NCBI RefSeq assembly: GCF_026790145.1
Contig: NZ_JALAMS010000018.1
Location: forward strand, 310,001 to 374,000
DNA length: 64,000 bases
Source: Bacillus_I endophytica_A
Lineage (GTDB): Bacteria > Bacillota > Bacilli > Bacillales > Bacillaceae_H
Reading direction: 5' to 3'
This document shows, piece after piece, positions 8,747 to 16,606 of the stretch. Under the pieces are notes generated by a model. The model made no database searches. It was given only the letters and a program-made list of their open reading frames with translations, and was not told the origin of the DNA. Position 1 is the stretch's first letter. Each line of letters begins with the position of its first letter. Both the position numbers and the translations under genes were made by a program.

Positions 8747-8817
8747 GGCTGTATGTGACTGGCGAAACGCGGATTACCGTGAGGGAGCATACAGTGTCGT
8801 AGCCGTTCGCCTGGGCA
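8747..8817 (+). promoter_or_regulatory. ZTP (pfl motif) riboswitch
   Basis: The stretch carries the conserved pfl core: TGACTGGCGAAA, a small hairpin, GAGGGAGC, and CCGTTCGCCTGGGCA at the 3' end. P1 pairs CTGTATG (8749-8755) with CATACAG (8788-8794); P2 pairs 8768-8772 with 8777-8781; the GGCG at 8761-8764 can form the pseudoknot with CGCC at 8808-8811. Pfl RNAs sense ZTP/ZMP, the alarmone for low 10-formyl-tetrahydrofolate, and normally raise expression of one-carbon genes. An intrinsic terminator follows directly, so control is by transcription readthrough. The downstream gene makes serine, the main one-carbon donor, which fits the known regulon. Confidence 0.93.
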
Positions 8818-8852
8818 GAGGTAAGGGAGTTTATTTCCCTTGCCTCTTTCTA
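8817..8852 (+). terminator. Riboswitch-controlled terminator
   Basis: GAGGTAAGGGA (8818-8828) pairs with TCCCTTGCCTC (8836-8846) with one wobble, followed by TTTCTATT. It starts at the last base of the aptamer's GGGCA, so ligand-stabilised aptamer folding can interfere with it. Confidence 0.85.
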
Positions 8853-9006
8853 TTATAGGAGGCTGATAAAGGCAGTTGCTACTATATAAAAACTCTATTA
8901 TGATAAAGTTACAGATTGTAAAAAGATGAAATAGCCATATTATTTTTAATTTTTATTTTATTAAGAATTCGTAAATAACTATTACGAAAAAAGAGGAGCC
9001 AATACA

Positions 9007-10206
9007 ATGACCACAACGATCTTAGAAACAGTAAAAACGATTAAAACTTTAAATGCAATTGCTCAAACAGGCCTAAATGTATTCAATCAACCAAATTTCA
9101 AAATTGATAATGAAAGTGAAAATCCAGATGCATATGTTCTTCGCAGCTTTAACATGCATGAGATGGAACTTGGAAACAATGTAAAAGCAATTGCGCGCGC
9201 TGGAGCTGGTGTAAACAACATCCCAGTTGATAAATGTACGGAAAACGGTATTGTTGTTTTCAATACGCCTGGAGCAAATGCTAACGCAGTTAAAGAACTT
9301 GTTCTAACTTCTTTAATGGCTTCATCTCGTAATCTATTTGATGGAATTAGATGGACGAGAACGTTAGAAGAAGAAGGTGAAAAGATTCCAAAGCTTGTTG
9401 AAGCAGGCAAGAAGCAGTTTGTTGGGAAAGAAGCGAAAGGAAAAACATTAGGGATTATTGGTTTAGGTGCTATTGGAGCACTTGTAGCAAATGATGCTCT
9501 TGATTTAGATATGGATGTTATTGGCTTCGATCCATTTATCTCTGTTAACACAGCATGGAACTTATCTCGTAACGTACAGCGTGCAATGACAATTGAAGAG
9601 CTTTTTGCAAACTCTGATTATATTACAGTTCATGTTCCGCTTACAGATAAGACAAAAGGTATGTTTAATAAAGAAACGTTTAGCATTATGAAAGAAGGCG
9701 TTCATATTCTAAACTTCTCACGCGGTGAGCTAGTAAATGAAGATGATATGAGATTAGCTCTTGAAAGTGGAACAGTTGGAAAATATATTACGGACTTCCC
9801 GAATGAAAATGTGTTAAAAATGAACAACGTTATTCCGATTCCACATCTTGGTGCTTCAACAAAAGAATCAGAAGAAAACTGCGCAAGAATGGCAGCACAT
9901 CAAGTGAAAGACTTTCTTGAAACAGGAAATATTAAAAACTCAGTAAACTTCCCAAATGCTTACATTCCTTACACAGGAAAAAATCGTGTTACAGCATTCC
10001 ATAAAAACGTACCAAACATGGTCGGTCAGATTACGAATGCTATTTCTAGCTATAATTTAAACATTGCCGACATGGTGAACCGTAGCAGAGGCGACTATGC
10101 GTACACAATGATCGATATTGAAGGTGATGTGAGCGATGAGATTATTCCAGGTCTTGAAGCGAAAATTAGAGAAATTGGTGGCATTGTAACAACACGTATT
10201 ATCTAA
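9007..10206 (+). CDS. serA: D-3-phosphoglycerate dehydrogenase
   Basis: Catalyses NAD-dependent oxidation of 3-phosphoglycerate, the first step of serine synthesis. The 399-residue protein is the short form with a C-terminal ACT domain (about 325-399, beginning NMVGQITNAISSYNLNIADM) and no intervening domain. Visible motifs: ARAGAGVNNIP (63-73), the dinucleotide motif GLGAIG (152-157), NFSRGELV and HLGAST with the catalytic histidine. ATG at 9007 follows AAGAGGAG. Expression is governed by the ZTP riboswitch about 155 bases upstream, linking serine output to folate one-carbon status. It is monocistronic with a strong terminator. Confidence 0.95.
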   Translation: MTTTILETVKTIKTLNAIAQTGLNVFNQPNFKIDNESENPDAYVLRSFNMHEMELGNNVKAIARAGAGVNNIPVDKCTENGIVVFNTPGANANAVKELVLTSLMASSRNLFDGIRWTRTLEEEGEKIPKLVEAGKKQFVGKEAKGKTLGIIGLGAIGALVANDALDLDMDVIGFDPFISVNTAWNLSRNVQRAMTIEELFANSDYITVHVPLTDKTKGMFNKETFSIMKEGVHILNFSRGELVNEDDMRLALESGTVGKYITDFPNENVLKMNNVIPIPHLGASTKESEENCARMAAHQVKDFLETGNIKNSVNFPNAYIPYTGKNRVTAFHKNVPNMVGQITNAISSYNLNIADMVNRSRGDYAYTMIDIEGDVSDEIIPGLEAKIREIGGIVTTRII

Positions 10207-10219
10207 TCCACATTTATTA

Positions 10220-10258
10220 AAACCCTTCCGTTCTTTCATAGAACGGAAGGGTTTTTTT
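10220..10258. terminator. Terminator after serA, usable from both sides
   Basis: AAACCCTTCCGTTCT (10220-10234) pairs perfectly with AGAACGGAAGGGTTT (10240-10254) and is followed by T4. It separates serA from the convergent LysR gene. Confidence 0.9.
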
Positions 10259-10270
10259 ATGAGTAGGGTT

Positions 10271-11173
10271 TTAGCAGAAGTTTTCTTTTCGCTGAAAATA
10301 ATCAATTGTCATCTTTCTAAAATCATGCAAAATAGGAGAAATCCATTTGTTTTCATGAACAGCCATTTTTGTGATAAGCGGTGGAAGAGAAGCGTTCCAA
10401 GAAAGGGATTGTAAGTCTCCATTTTCTATTTCTCGCCTTACTGTCATTTCGGGAAGAAGAGCGATGCCAAGGTTGGCAGCTACACATTTTTTAATCGCTT
10501 CAATGCTTAAAAATTCGATGGCATTTGTAAGAGAAACTCCGTATAGTAAAAGCTCTTTTTCAAAAAGGGTACGATAAGAGCATCCGCTTTCTGTTAAAAG
10601 CAGTGTTTCATTTTGTAAATCTGATGTTTCAATAATAGAAGCTTTACTTAAAGGATGTTCAGGAGATGTAACAAGTAAAAGTTTTTCTTCTAAAAGTGTT
10701 TCTGTTTGGATATTGTGATGCTCTTCCTCACGATCTGTGATAAAGGCAACATCAAGCGTTCCTTCCTTTAAATCTTGGGCTGCCTTTTTGTCAGAATGAG
10801 CTGGCTTAAATACAAGACGAACGAGTGGGTACTTTTGTTTGAATTCTTTCAAAAGATGTGGCAAGCGGTATGTACACTGACTTTCTTGGGCGCCAATCCT
10901 AATTGTTATTGTTTCTTGACTATCACTAATCGTTTTCTTAGCTTCTTCACTCAAATTGACGATGCTTTTGGCATAACTTCTAAATTGATGACCTCCTTCA
11001 GTCAGAATCAATCTTTTTCCAAGTCTGTCAAACAGCGGAGTTTCGAGCTCTCGTTCAAGTGCTTTAATCTGAGCCGTAACACTAGACTGAGCATAGTTTA
11101 GCGTTTGAGCGGTCTTTGTAAAATTTAGCGTTTCACTAGCCATTAAAAAAGTATAAAGCTGTTTCAACTCCAT
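10271..11173 (-). CDS. LysR family transcriptional regulator
   Basis: A 300-residue LysR protein. The N-terminal helix-turn-helix is clear (LYTFLMASETLNFTKTAQTLNYAQSSVTAQIKALE, residues 6-40), followed by the linker helix and a periplasmic-binding-like effector domain from about residue 90 (TIRIGAQESQCTYRLPHLLKEF). The effector domain contains a CSYRTLF segment with a cysteine, seen in several redox- or quinone-responsive members, but this is not decisive. ATG at 11173 follows GGAGGAG. It is divergent from a quinone-reductase-like gene, the usual layout for a LysR regulator and its target. Confidence 0.92.
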   Translation of the reverse strand: MELKQLYTFLMASETLNFTKTAQTLNYAQSSVTAQIKALERELETPLFDRLGKRLILTEGGHQFRSYAKSIVNLSEEAKKTISDSQETITIRIGAQESQCTYRLPHLLKEFKQKYPLVRLVFKPAHSDKKAAQDLKEGTLDVAFITDREEEHHNIQTETLLEEKLLLVTSPEHPLSKASIIETSDLQNETLLLTESGCSYRTLFEKELLLYGVSLTNAIEFLSIEAIKKCVAANLGIALLPEMTVRREIENGDLQSLSWNASLPPLITKMAVHENKWISPILHDFRKMTIDYFQRKENFC

Positions 11174-11186
11174 TTTTTCTCCTCCT

Positions 11187-11205
11187 TAATCGAAAAAAGC
11201 GATTA
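11187..11205. promoter_or_regulatory. LysR-type operator candidate
   Basis: TAATCG (11187-11192) and CGATTA (11200-11205) form an inverted repeat across 7 bases in the divergent intergenic region. Further ATCG/CGAT elements lie at 11211-11233. This fits the T-N11-A layout of LysR boxes. Confidence 0.45.
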
Positions 11206-11283
11206 TTAATATCGAAACTATCATCTGTAACGATTATAACCTTTCTTGTAGTCTTATAGTAAGAGAAAAAGGGAGGATGAAAA

Positions 11284-11862
11284 ATGAAAAAGATTCTACT
11301 TATTAATGGACATGAGCCTTTTAAAAAAGCGCAAGGAAAATTGAATCAGCATCTTTTTAAGCATATGGAAGTTGTCTTGGGGAATTTTGAAATCCAGAAG
11401 ACCGTTGTTACTGAAGGATATTGCGTAGAAAAGGAAATAGAAAAATTTAAATGGATGGACGCTGTTATTGTTCAAACCCCTATTTATTGGTTCAGTGTTC
11501 CAGGTCTTTTTAAGACATATATTGATACTGTTTTTTTAGAAGGAGCCTTTTTTGAAAAAGCGAAGAAATTTGGGCATGGTGGTCTCTTGACCAGAAAACA
11601 GTATCTTTTCTCAACAACATGGGGAGCTAATGAGGCTGTTTTTAATCAAAAATCATCTTTTTTAGAAGGGAAAAGTGTTGATGATGTGCTTTTTCCGCTT
11701 CATAAGACATTTCAATATTGTGGAATGGATGCTCTGCCGTCTTTCTCTGTTTTTAATGCAATGAGAAATCAGCATATACAAAATACATTAGAAAGTCTTT
11801 CAATACATCTTAACCTTCATATAAATCAATCAAAAGAGAAAAGCACTTTTACAAAAGAATGA
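11284..11862 (+). CDS. NAD(P)H quinone oxidoreductase, MdaB-like flavodoxin fold
   Basis: A 192-residue flavodoxin-fold protein resembling MdaB/Kef-associated NAD(P)H dehydrogenases, which reduce quinones by two electrons with FAD and guard against oxidative stress. Motifs: ILLINGHEPF near the N-terminus (phosphate-binding loop), VIVQTPIYWFSVPGLFKTYIDTVFL (about 61-85), GHGGLLTRKQYLFSTTWGA (about 98-116). ATG at 11284 follows AGGGAGGATG. The divergent LysR gene probably controls it. No partner gene downstream. Confidence 0.85.
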   Translation: MKKILLINGHEPFKKAQGKLNQHLFKHMEVVLGNFEIQKTVVTEGYCVEKEIEKFKWMDAVIVQTPIYWFSVPGLFKTYIDTVFLEGAFFEKAKKFGHGGLLTRKQYLFSTTWGANEAVFNQKSSFLEGKSVDDVLFPLHKTFQYCGMDALPSFSVFNAMRNQHIQNTLESLSIHLNLHINQSKEKSTFTKE

Positions 11863-12510
11863 GCACAAATTGCTAAGGGAATGTTGCCATATCATTGAAA
11901 AAGTGTAAAGGTGATTGTATTTCTGCTTTGAAAAGTTGTTAAACTGTTTTTAGTAATTTTATTTTGATCAATAGGAAAGCTTTACTTTTTAAAGATGAGG
12001 GGTAGAAGAAAAGGAAACTGCTACTCCTCATAATGATTAGCTTTTCTTCTAGATAAAAGTACCCATTGAAACAAAAAAGAGCAGCAAGCTATTATTCATT
12101 GCTCACTGCAGGGAAGAGTTGACTATTGAGAAAAGGAAAGCTATGTCGAACAATTTAATGATAACACATATTTCCTTTGAAGGGATAATTTAAAAAATAA
12201 ACTATAAAAGAGAGTGAAGATTTAGGGAACAACTTTATATTATTCAGATGAACCGAAAAGGATATCTAGATGGCCCAACCGGAACACACAAAAAGTGATT
12301 ACTTTGGAACAGAGGTGTGAAGATCCAGATGAGGTTAAAAGAAGAGTTAGAGAAGTATTTAGAGGTTCTTTATGATGTCGAATTTTCTCAAACAAAATAA
12401 GAAAGAGCCCGTAGCTGGTGCTACGAACTCTCAAATAAGGTCTATGCATTCCTGATTGATTTAATATTATCGCATTAATCTCTCAAAATCAAGAAAGTTG
12501 CTCATAAAGT
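11863..12510. other. Long intergenic stretch with remnants
   Basis: About 650 bases without a supported gene. A short open stretch (about 12227-12372) encodes a basic/acidic segment containing VITLEQRCEDPDEVKRRVREVF but has no start codon or ribosome site, so it is probably a gene remnant. A small hairpin (CGTAGC/GCTACG, about 12409-12424) follows. Confidence 0.4.
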
Positions 12511-12612
12511 TAAATGTCTTAGTTTCTACTCAAAACAGGAGGGTATGAAGAGTGGAAGGATATGAGGAGAAAAGGAATCGATGGCTCAGATACCGCTGCC
12601 AGATTAAGCAAT
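12511..12612 (+). pseudogene. Possible relic of a YqaJ-type phage recombinase N-terminus
   Basis: Read in two frames, the DNA encodes LNVLVSTQN followed by YEEWKDMRRKGIDGSDTAARLSN. This resembles the start of YqaJ-like exonuclease/recombinase proteins, where EEW...R..GIGGSD is conserved. A frame change lies near 12535-12545, and nothing further of the protein is seen. Similarity is short, so the call is tentative. Confidence 0.3.
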
Positions 12613-12630
12613 ATGTTTTTGATGATTATA

Positions 12631-12655
12631 GAAAAAGAGAGCACAAGCGCTCTCT
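12631..12655 (-). terminator. Terminator of the small gene at 12661-12834
   Basis: AGAGAGC/GCTCTCT (12636-12642 with 12649-12655) followed, on the minus strand, by a T-run. Confidence 0.75.
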
Positions 12656-12660
12656 TCTCT

Positions 12661-12834
12661 CTAACGACGATGTTCAACAAGGTCAATTACCCCTAATACA
12701 ACGTGAGCTAAACCAAAACCAAAAACCGTATTTGCGATCATTTTATTAGATCCACGGTTTTGTTTCAGTGCATAACCAGTAGCTGTTACAGCTGTACCTA
12801 ATACAGTTGGAATCATACCTTCACGAATATCCAT
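12661..12834 (-). CDS. Small conserved hypothetical membrane protein
   Basis: A 57-residue protein MDIREGMIPTVLGTAVTATG..., ATG at 12834 behind AGAGGGA. One or two hydrophobic segments (IPTVLGTAVTATGYAL and ANTVFGFGLAHVVLGVIDLV) suggest a membrane or membrane-associated peptide. I recall similar short proteins in bacilli, sometimes mislabelled asparagine synthase, but no function is established. It has its own terminator and is monocistronic. Confidence 0.75.
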   Translation of the reverse strand: MDIREGMIPTVLGTAVTATGYALKQNRGSNKMIANTVFGFGLAHVVLGVIDLVEHRR

Positions 12835-13108
12835 GGTTATTTCCCTCTGCATCGAAGTTAGTTAAGGTGTATAAGCACCGATTTTATTATGTTCTTATTG
12901 GATAAAAATATGTAATGAAAAAAAGAAATATTTATTGGCATATTTGCAATAGTAAGTAAGAAGCTTCAGCTCCCGAAAGAACCCTTTCTATGAAAAATTC
13001 TCAAATATCAATGATTTGAAAAAAAGGTTCTAATTGTATACCTCCAATGTAGAATAGTAAAATTAAATCGTAAAGACATAGAGGAAATAAAAGGGAGAGG
13101 GCACAAAG

Positions 13109-13806
13109 ATGAAAAAAGAAAATGAAGGGTTAATAGAACAGTTTACTGGGATTCAGGAGGAGCTGCTCCCTCAAGTTAAATTAGAAAACAACTTTCATAA
13201 AAAAGAGATAAGTTTAGTTGCAGGAGTTGATTTAGCTTATTGGGAGAATGATACTAAGCACTATGGGACATGTTGTATTGTTGTCGTTGACTATCATACA
13301 ATGAAAGTTGTTGAGAAAGTACATAGCTATGGCGAAATTACTGTTCCTTATATTTCTGTTTTCTAGCTTTTCGAGAGCTTCCGCTTATTATAGAAGCCGC
13401 TAAAAAACTAAAAACATCACCAACTTTATATATGTTTGATGGAAACGGCTATTTACACTACCGTCATATGGGCATTGCTACTCATGCTTCGTTTTTTCTG
13501 AAAAAGCCAACAATTGGAGTAGCTAAAAGTTACTTAAAAATAAAAGAACAAGATTTTACAATGCCAAAGCAGGAAGCTGGTGCTTTCACAGATATTATGA
13601 TTGATGAGGAAGTATATGGGCGAGCGCTTCGTACAACAAAAGGGGTAAAGCCTATTTTTGTCTCATGCGGGAACGAAATAGATCTTGCTACAAGTACAGA
13701 GATTGTGATGAATTTTATTAATAAAGAAAGTCGTTTACCTATTCCTGTTCGTCTAGCAGACCTTGAAACACATAAAGTTCGAAAAGAGTTAAAAGATAGT
13801 TTGTAA
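13109..13806 (+). pseudogene. nfi: Endonuclease V, frameshifted
   Basis: Endonuclease V (YwqL/Nfi) cleaves DNA near deaminated adenine (inosine). The first part (85 codons from ATG 13109, RBS AGGGAG) contains AGVDLAYW with a metal-binding Asp and ends at TAG 13364-13366; the frame one base over continues with LAFRELPLIIEAAKKL and then MFDGNGYLHYRHMGIATHASFFLKKPTIGVAKS. Aligning the two, a single base is missing between about 13354 and 13363 where family members read VPYIPGFLAFRELP. With that base restored the protein would be 232 residues, the normal size. Either a recent inactivating deletion or a sequencing indel; all catalytic motifs are otherwise intact. Confidence 0.88.
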
Positions 13807-13828
13807 GGGAATGAATAACGGCCAGGAA

Positions 13829-13862
13829 GAGAAGTCAAAGGAAACTTGGCTTCTTTTTTAGG
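13829..13862 (+). terminator. Terminator after endonuclease V
   Basis: AGAAGTCAAAG pairs imperfectly with CTTGGCTTCT across a GAAA loop, followed by T6. Confidence 0.7.
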
Positions 13863-14006
13863 ATTAAGAGATGTGAATCTTTTTATTATAGAAGACTAAG
13901 AAAATCACAAACTTTTTTATATAAATGAACTTCTTCTTTCATATAGATAACATGATGGCTTTTTACAAGAGTTTGGAGAGAGAAAAGGAACAAGGGAGGA
14001 ACGCGC

Positions 14007-15269
14007 ATGTTTGTTCATGTGGTGCAGACAGGTGATAGCTTATTTTCTATAAGTAATAGATACCGTTATCCTGTCGCTCAACTTCGCGCTGTTAATGGGT
14101 TAGAAACGGAGAACATTGTTCCAGGGCAGGCTTTACTTATCCCCCTTTATGTGTATACAGTACAGCCTGGTGACACACTGCGCACTATTGCTCAAAAGTC
14201 ATATGTGTCTCAGGAACGGTTAAGAAGAGAAAACCCTTCAATCAATTTTAATGCTCTACAACCAGGGATGAACGTGAACATCCCAAACACATCAAATTAC
14301 ATCGCAGGCACGTTTCAATACTATGGTGTGCGTAGTCCAGAGCTTGATCGTGAATTAATCAATGATTTTGCACCATACTCTTCTTCCATCGCTATTTTTG
14401 AATATCATTTTGGACCTAATGGAGACATTGTAAACAGGTTAGACGACTTAGTTGCCATTCAAACAACGTGGCGAAATCGAGTGACCCCTCTTGTTACAAT
14501 TACCAATTTAAAGACGAGTGGATTTGATACTGGCGTTGCTCGTCAAGTATTAAGCAATCCAACTGCAAGAACGAATCTTGTAAACAATATCGTTTATCTA
14601 GTATCAACAAAAGGTTATGGAGGAGTCAATATTGATTTTGAACAAATTCGATTTGAAGATCGAGATTTATTTACTGGCTTTTTGCGTCAGTTAGGAGATC
14701 AGCTTCACTCAAGGGGATATGCTTTAACTATTGCAGTGCCAGCCAAAACAAGTGAAGATATTTCATGGTTAAGAGGGTATGACTATGGAGGAATTGGAGC
14801 TGTTGTCGATTATATGTTCATTATGGCTTATGATTGGCATCATCCAGGAAGTGAACCAGGTCCTGTTGCACCACTTACAGAAGTTCAGAATACAGTCCAA
14901 TTCGCGATTAACAAAGTGCCAAGGAGGAAACTCATCATTGAGGTGCCTTTATATGGGTACAACTGGACCATTCCTTATACACCAGGAACGGTCGCTTCTG
15001 CTATCTCAAACCAAAGTGCTATTGAAACAGCAATGAAATACGGAGCGCCTGTGCAGTATTCTGAAACATATAAGTCGCCTTATTTTCGTTACAAGGATGA
15101 AAAGGGGCAGGGGCATGAAATATGGTTTGAAGACGTAAGAAGTATGAGTGAAAAGATGATGTTAGTAAAACGGTATGGACTTCAAGCAATAGGAGCTTGG
15201 CAACTTACGCTTGGTTTTACGCCAGGACCATGGCTTTTACGAAAATTCTTTACGATTAGAAAATTATGA
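14007..15269 (+). CDS. LysM-GH18 spore cortex/peptidoglycan hydrolase-like protein (YaaH/SleL type)
   Basis: A 420-residue protein with two N-terminal LysM repeats (about 2-47, VHVVQTGDSLFSISNRY, and 50-95, VYTVQPGDTLRTIAQKS) and a glycosyl-hydrolase-18 domain from about 105. The catalytic signature YGGVNIDFEQI (about 210-220) keeps the final acidic residue. Related proteins YaaH, YdhD and SleL bind spore peptidoglycan and act as N-acetylglucosaminidases during germination, and also localise to the coat without a signal peptide; none is seen here. ATG at 14007 follows AGGGAGGAACGCGC. Likely a mother-cell sporulation gene, though I cannot define its promoter. Confidence 0.9.
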   Translation: MFVHVVQTGDSLFSISNRYRYPVAQLRAVNGLETENIVPGQALLIPLYVYTVQPGDTLRTIAQKSYVSQERLRRENPSINFNALQPGMNVNIPNTSNYIAGTFQYYGVRSPELDRELINDFAPYSSSIAIFEYHFGPNGDIVNRLDDLVAIQTTWRNRVTPLVTITNLKTSGFDTGVARQVLSNPTARTNLVNNIVYLVSTKGYGGVNIDFEQIRFEDRDLFTGFLRQLGDQLHSRGYALTIAVPAKTSEDISWLRGYDYGGIGAVVDYMFIMAYDWHHPGSEPGPVAPLTEVQNTVQFAINKVPRRKLIIEVPLYGYNWTIPYTPGTVASAISNQSAIETAMKYGAPVQYSETYKSPYFRYKDEKGQGHEIWFEDVRSMSEKMMLVKRYGLQAIGAWQLTLGFTPGPWLLRKFFTIRKL

Positions 15270-15354
15270 AGCATGTTACATCTTTATCATCTTCTATTAT
15301 AAAAGGTTCAACAATCCTATTTAAGACAGACATAATATGGATAGAGGGTCAGAT

Positions 15355-15614
15355 ATGTATTAAGAATTTACTGAAGAAATGGAGGAGAAGAAAGGCAACC
15401 CTCTCATTCATCAGGTGATTATCAAGGTTATCCAAAACCGCGTCCGCCGTATTATCCGTCATATCCGGGATATTACCTAGGTTATCCTACATATCCTGGA
15501 TATCCACCGTATCCTATATATCCGTACTATCCAAGACCAAGGTCATATCCGTATCGCTTTGAAGACGAACAATTTGGCGAACAGTTCGATGAACAGTTTG
15601 ATAAAGATTTGTAA
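15355..15614 (+). pseudogene. Degraded Pro/Tyr/Gly-rich small protein gene (coat-like)
   Basis: From ATG 15355, six bases after AGAGGG, the frame reads Met-Tyr then TAA (15361-15363), and continues EFTEEMEEKK. At about 15388-15393 one A appears missing from an A-run; in the next frame the DNA encodes YQGYPKPRPPYYPSYPGYY, a run of YP-rich repeats and an acidic tail EQFGEQFDEQFDKDL ending at 15614. The composition recalls spore-coat or exosporium small proteins. With one nonsense codon and one frameshift it cannot be made as written. The preceding LysM-GH18 gene may have shared its sporulation setting. Confidence 0.55.
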
Positions 15615-15643
15615 GTAAACGCTCCTATTGAAGATATTTGAAA

Positions 15644-15685
15644 GAAGAAAAGCCATTGAAACTGTTTACTCAATGGCTTTTCTTC
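15644..15685. terminator. Bidirectional terminator
   Basis: GAAGAAAAGCCATTGA (15644-15659) is perfectly complementary to TCAATGGCTTTTCTTC (15670-15685). It separates convergent units and overlaps the stop of the DUF1648 gene. Confidence 0.85.
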
Positions 15686-16187
15686 AATTAATATGTCTAC
15701 GCTCTAAAAGGCTTATAACGATTGGAAGAAGAATACTTATAAGTATAAATGGTAAGAACCATATTCCTATACGTAATCCCCAATCGAGCGAAATAGAGAC
15801 AGATTCAAATACAATAAGGGAAAACACTATCAAACATATATTTTTAAGCATATTTACCAGCTTACGACTGTTTAAGTAGAATTGAGCGGCATTGTTTTCG
15901 TTAAAACGCTCTGTATAGTTATGAACGTTTGGGAATTTTTCAAGCAATGTCATTAAGATAAGAAGGAAAGTGCTTATGCCTGGAAGTAAAAGTAGCTCCC
16001 ACTTTGATCCCCATCTGTTCACTTCTCCTGCTATATTGTAGTGAGCAGGAACTTTAGAGGGGAGATCATACCAGGAAAAAAGTAAGAACAAAATAGAACC
16101 AACGTAAAACAGAATTCCAACAGCATTCCAGATTTTCTCCCTCTTTGTTCGAGGAATGTGTAGAAGCGGTCGATTTGATGAGTGCAT
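15684..16187 (-). CDS. DUF1648 domain membrane protein
   Basis: A 167-residue protein with four predicted membrane segments. The segment LPSKVPAHYNIAGEVNRWGSKW right after the first helix is the DUF1648 signature, found also in the SdpI immunity family. ATG at 16187 follows AAGGAGGGAAA. Standalone DUF1648 proteins are common in bacilli; no toxin partner is next to it. It is transcribed alone, with a bidirectional terminator at its end. Confidence 0.82.
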   Translation of the reverse strand: MHSSNRPLLHIPRTKREKIWNAVGILFYVGSILFLLFSWYDLPSKVPAHYNIAGEVNRWGSKWELLLLPGISTFLLILMTLLEKFPNVHNYTERFNENNAAQFYLNSRKLVNMLKNICLIVFSLIVFESVSISLDWGLRIGIWFLPFILISILLPIVISLLERRHIN

Positions 16188-16320
16188 ATTTTTTCCCTCC
16201 TTGTTTTACTATACGAACAAAGAAGCGTAAAGTTTTCTGATTTTTATTCAAAAAAGTACTTGAGCTTCTCACTACGTTACTCTTTACAGTGGAAATATCT
16301 GAACTAAAGGAGCGATTGTA

Positions 16321-16473
16321 GTGAAAGCATACCCTATGCCATTGTTTGTAAAGATTGCTGTTCAGTATATAAAAAAATCGCTTCTCTGCAACCAAACTAT
16401 TCTTCAGTTTAAGTCTATATTTCGAGCTCCCAAACGAAAAGGGAGAAGTGATGATGGATCATTTACGGGGTGA
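16321..16473 (+). CDS. Small hypothetical ORF, 50 residues
   Basis: GTG at 16321 lies eight bases after AAAGGAG and opens a 50-residue frame beginning MKAYPMPLFVKIAVQYIKKS, ending basic and Gly/Ser-rich. I know no family. It overlaps the following small ORF by 23 bases in another frame; the two could be one gene split by an indel, or coupled peptides. Confidence 0.35.
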   Translation: MKAYPMPLFVKIAVQYIKKSLLCNQTILQFKSIFRAPKRKGRSDDGSFTG

Positions 16474-16564
16474 GAAATATCAAGATATTATGTTAGTACA
16501 AGAAAGGAATAAGGAGCCAAAGATAAAAGGGTTGGAGGAAATTGTTAAAGACGTGATAGGATAA
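16451..16564 (+). CDS. Small hypothetical ORF, 37 residues
   Basis: ATG at 16451 (or 16454) follows GGGAG. The 37-residue charged peptide MMDHLRGEKYQDIMLVQERN... ends in EEIVKDVIG and is followed within 10 bases by a strong terminator, which supports a real transcript end. Family unknown. Confidence 0.4.
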   Translation: MMDHLRGEKYQDIMLVQERNKEPKIKGLEEIVKDVIG

Positions 16565-16570
16565 GAAACT

Positions 16571-16606
16571 AAAAAACCAACCTTGTTTATACAAGGTCGG
16601 TTTTTT
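16571..16606. terminator. Bidirectional terminator at racE 3' end
   Basis: AAAAAACC and ACCTTG (16571-16585) pair with CAAGGT and GGTTTTTT (16592-16606) with one mismatch; A- and T-runs on both sides allow use from either strand. Confidence 0.85.

Noticed and set aside
8853..9000. Possible short leader peptide (CTG after AGGAGG at about 8858)
   Set aside because: Only nine codons from a rare CTG start; no evidence it is translated.
9087..9551. Minus-strand 154-codon frame inside serA
   Set aside because: Antisense shadow of a highly conserved gene; no family features.
12240..12449. Minus-strand 69-codon frame
   Set aside because: No ribosome site, odd composition, overlaps a better plus-strand remnant.
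12552..12749. Plus-strand 65-codon frame
   Set aside because: No good start context, runs through the terminator and the small minus-strand gene at 12661-12834.
16066..16395. Minus-strand 109-codon frame upstream of the DUF1648 gene
   Set aside because: Overlaps the DUF1648 gene in another frame; composition not protein-like and no ribosome site.
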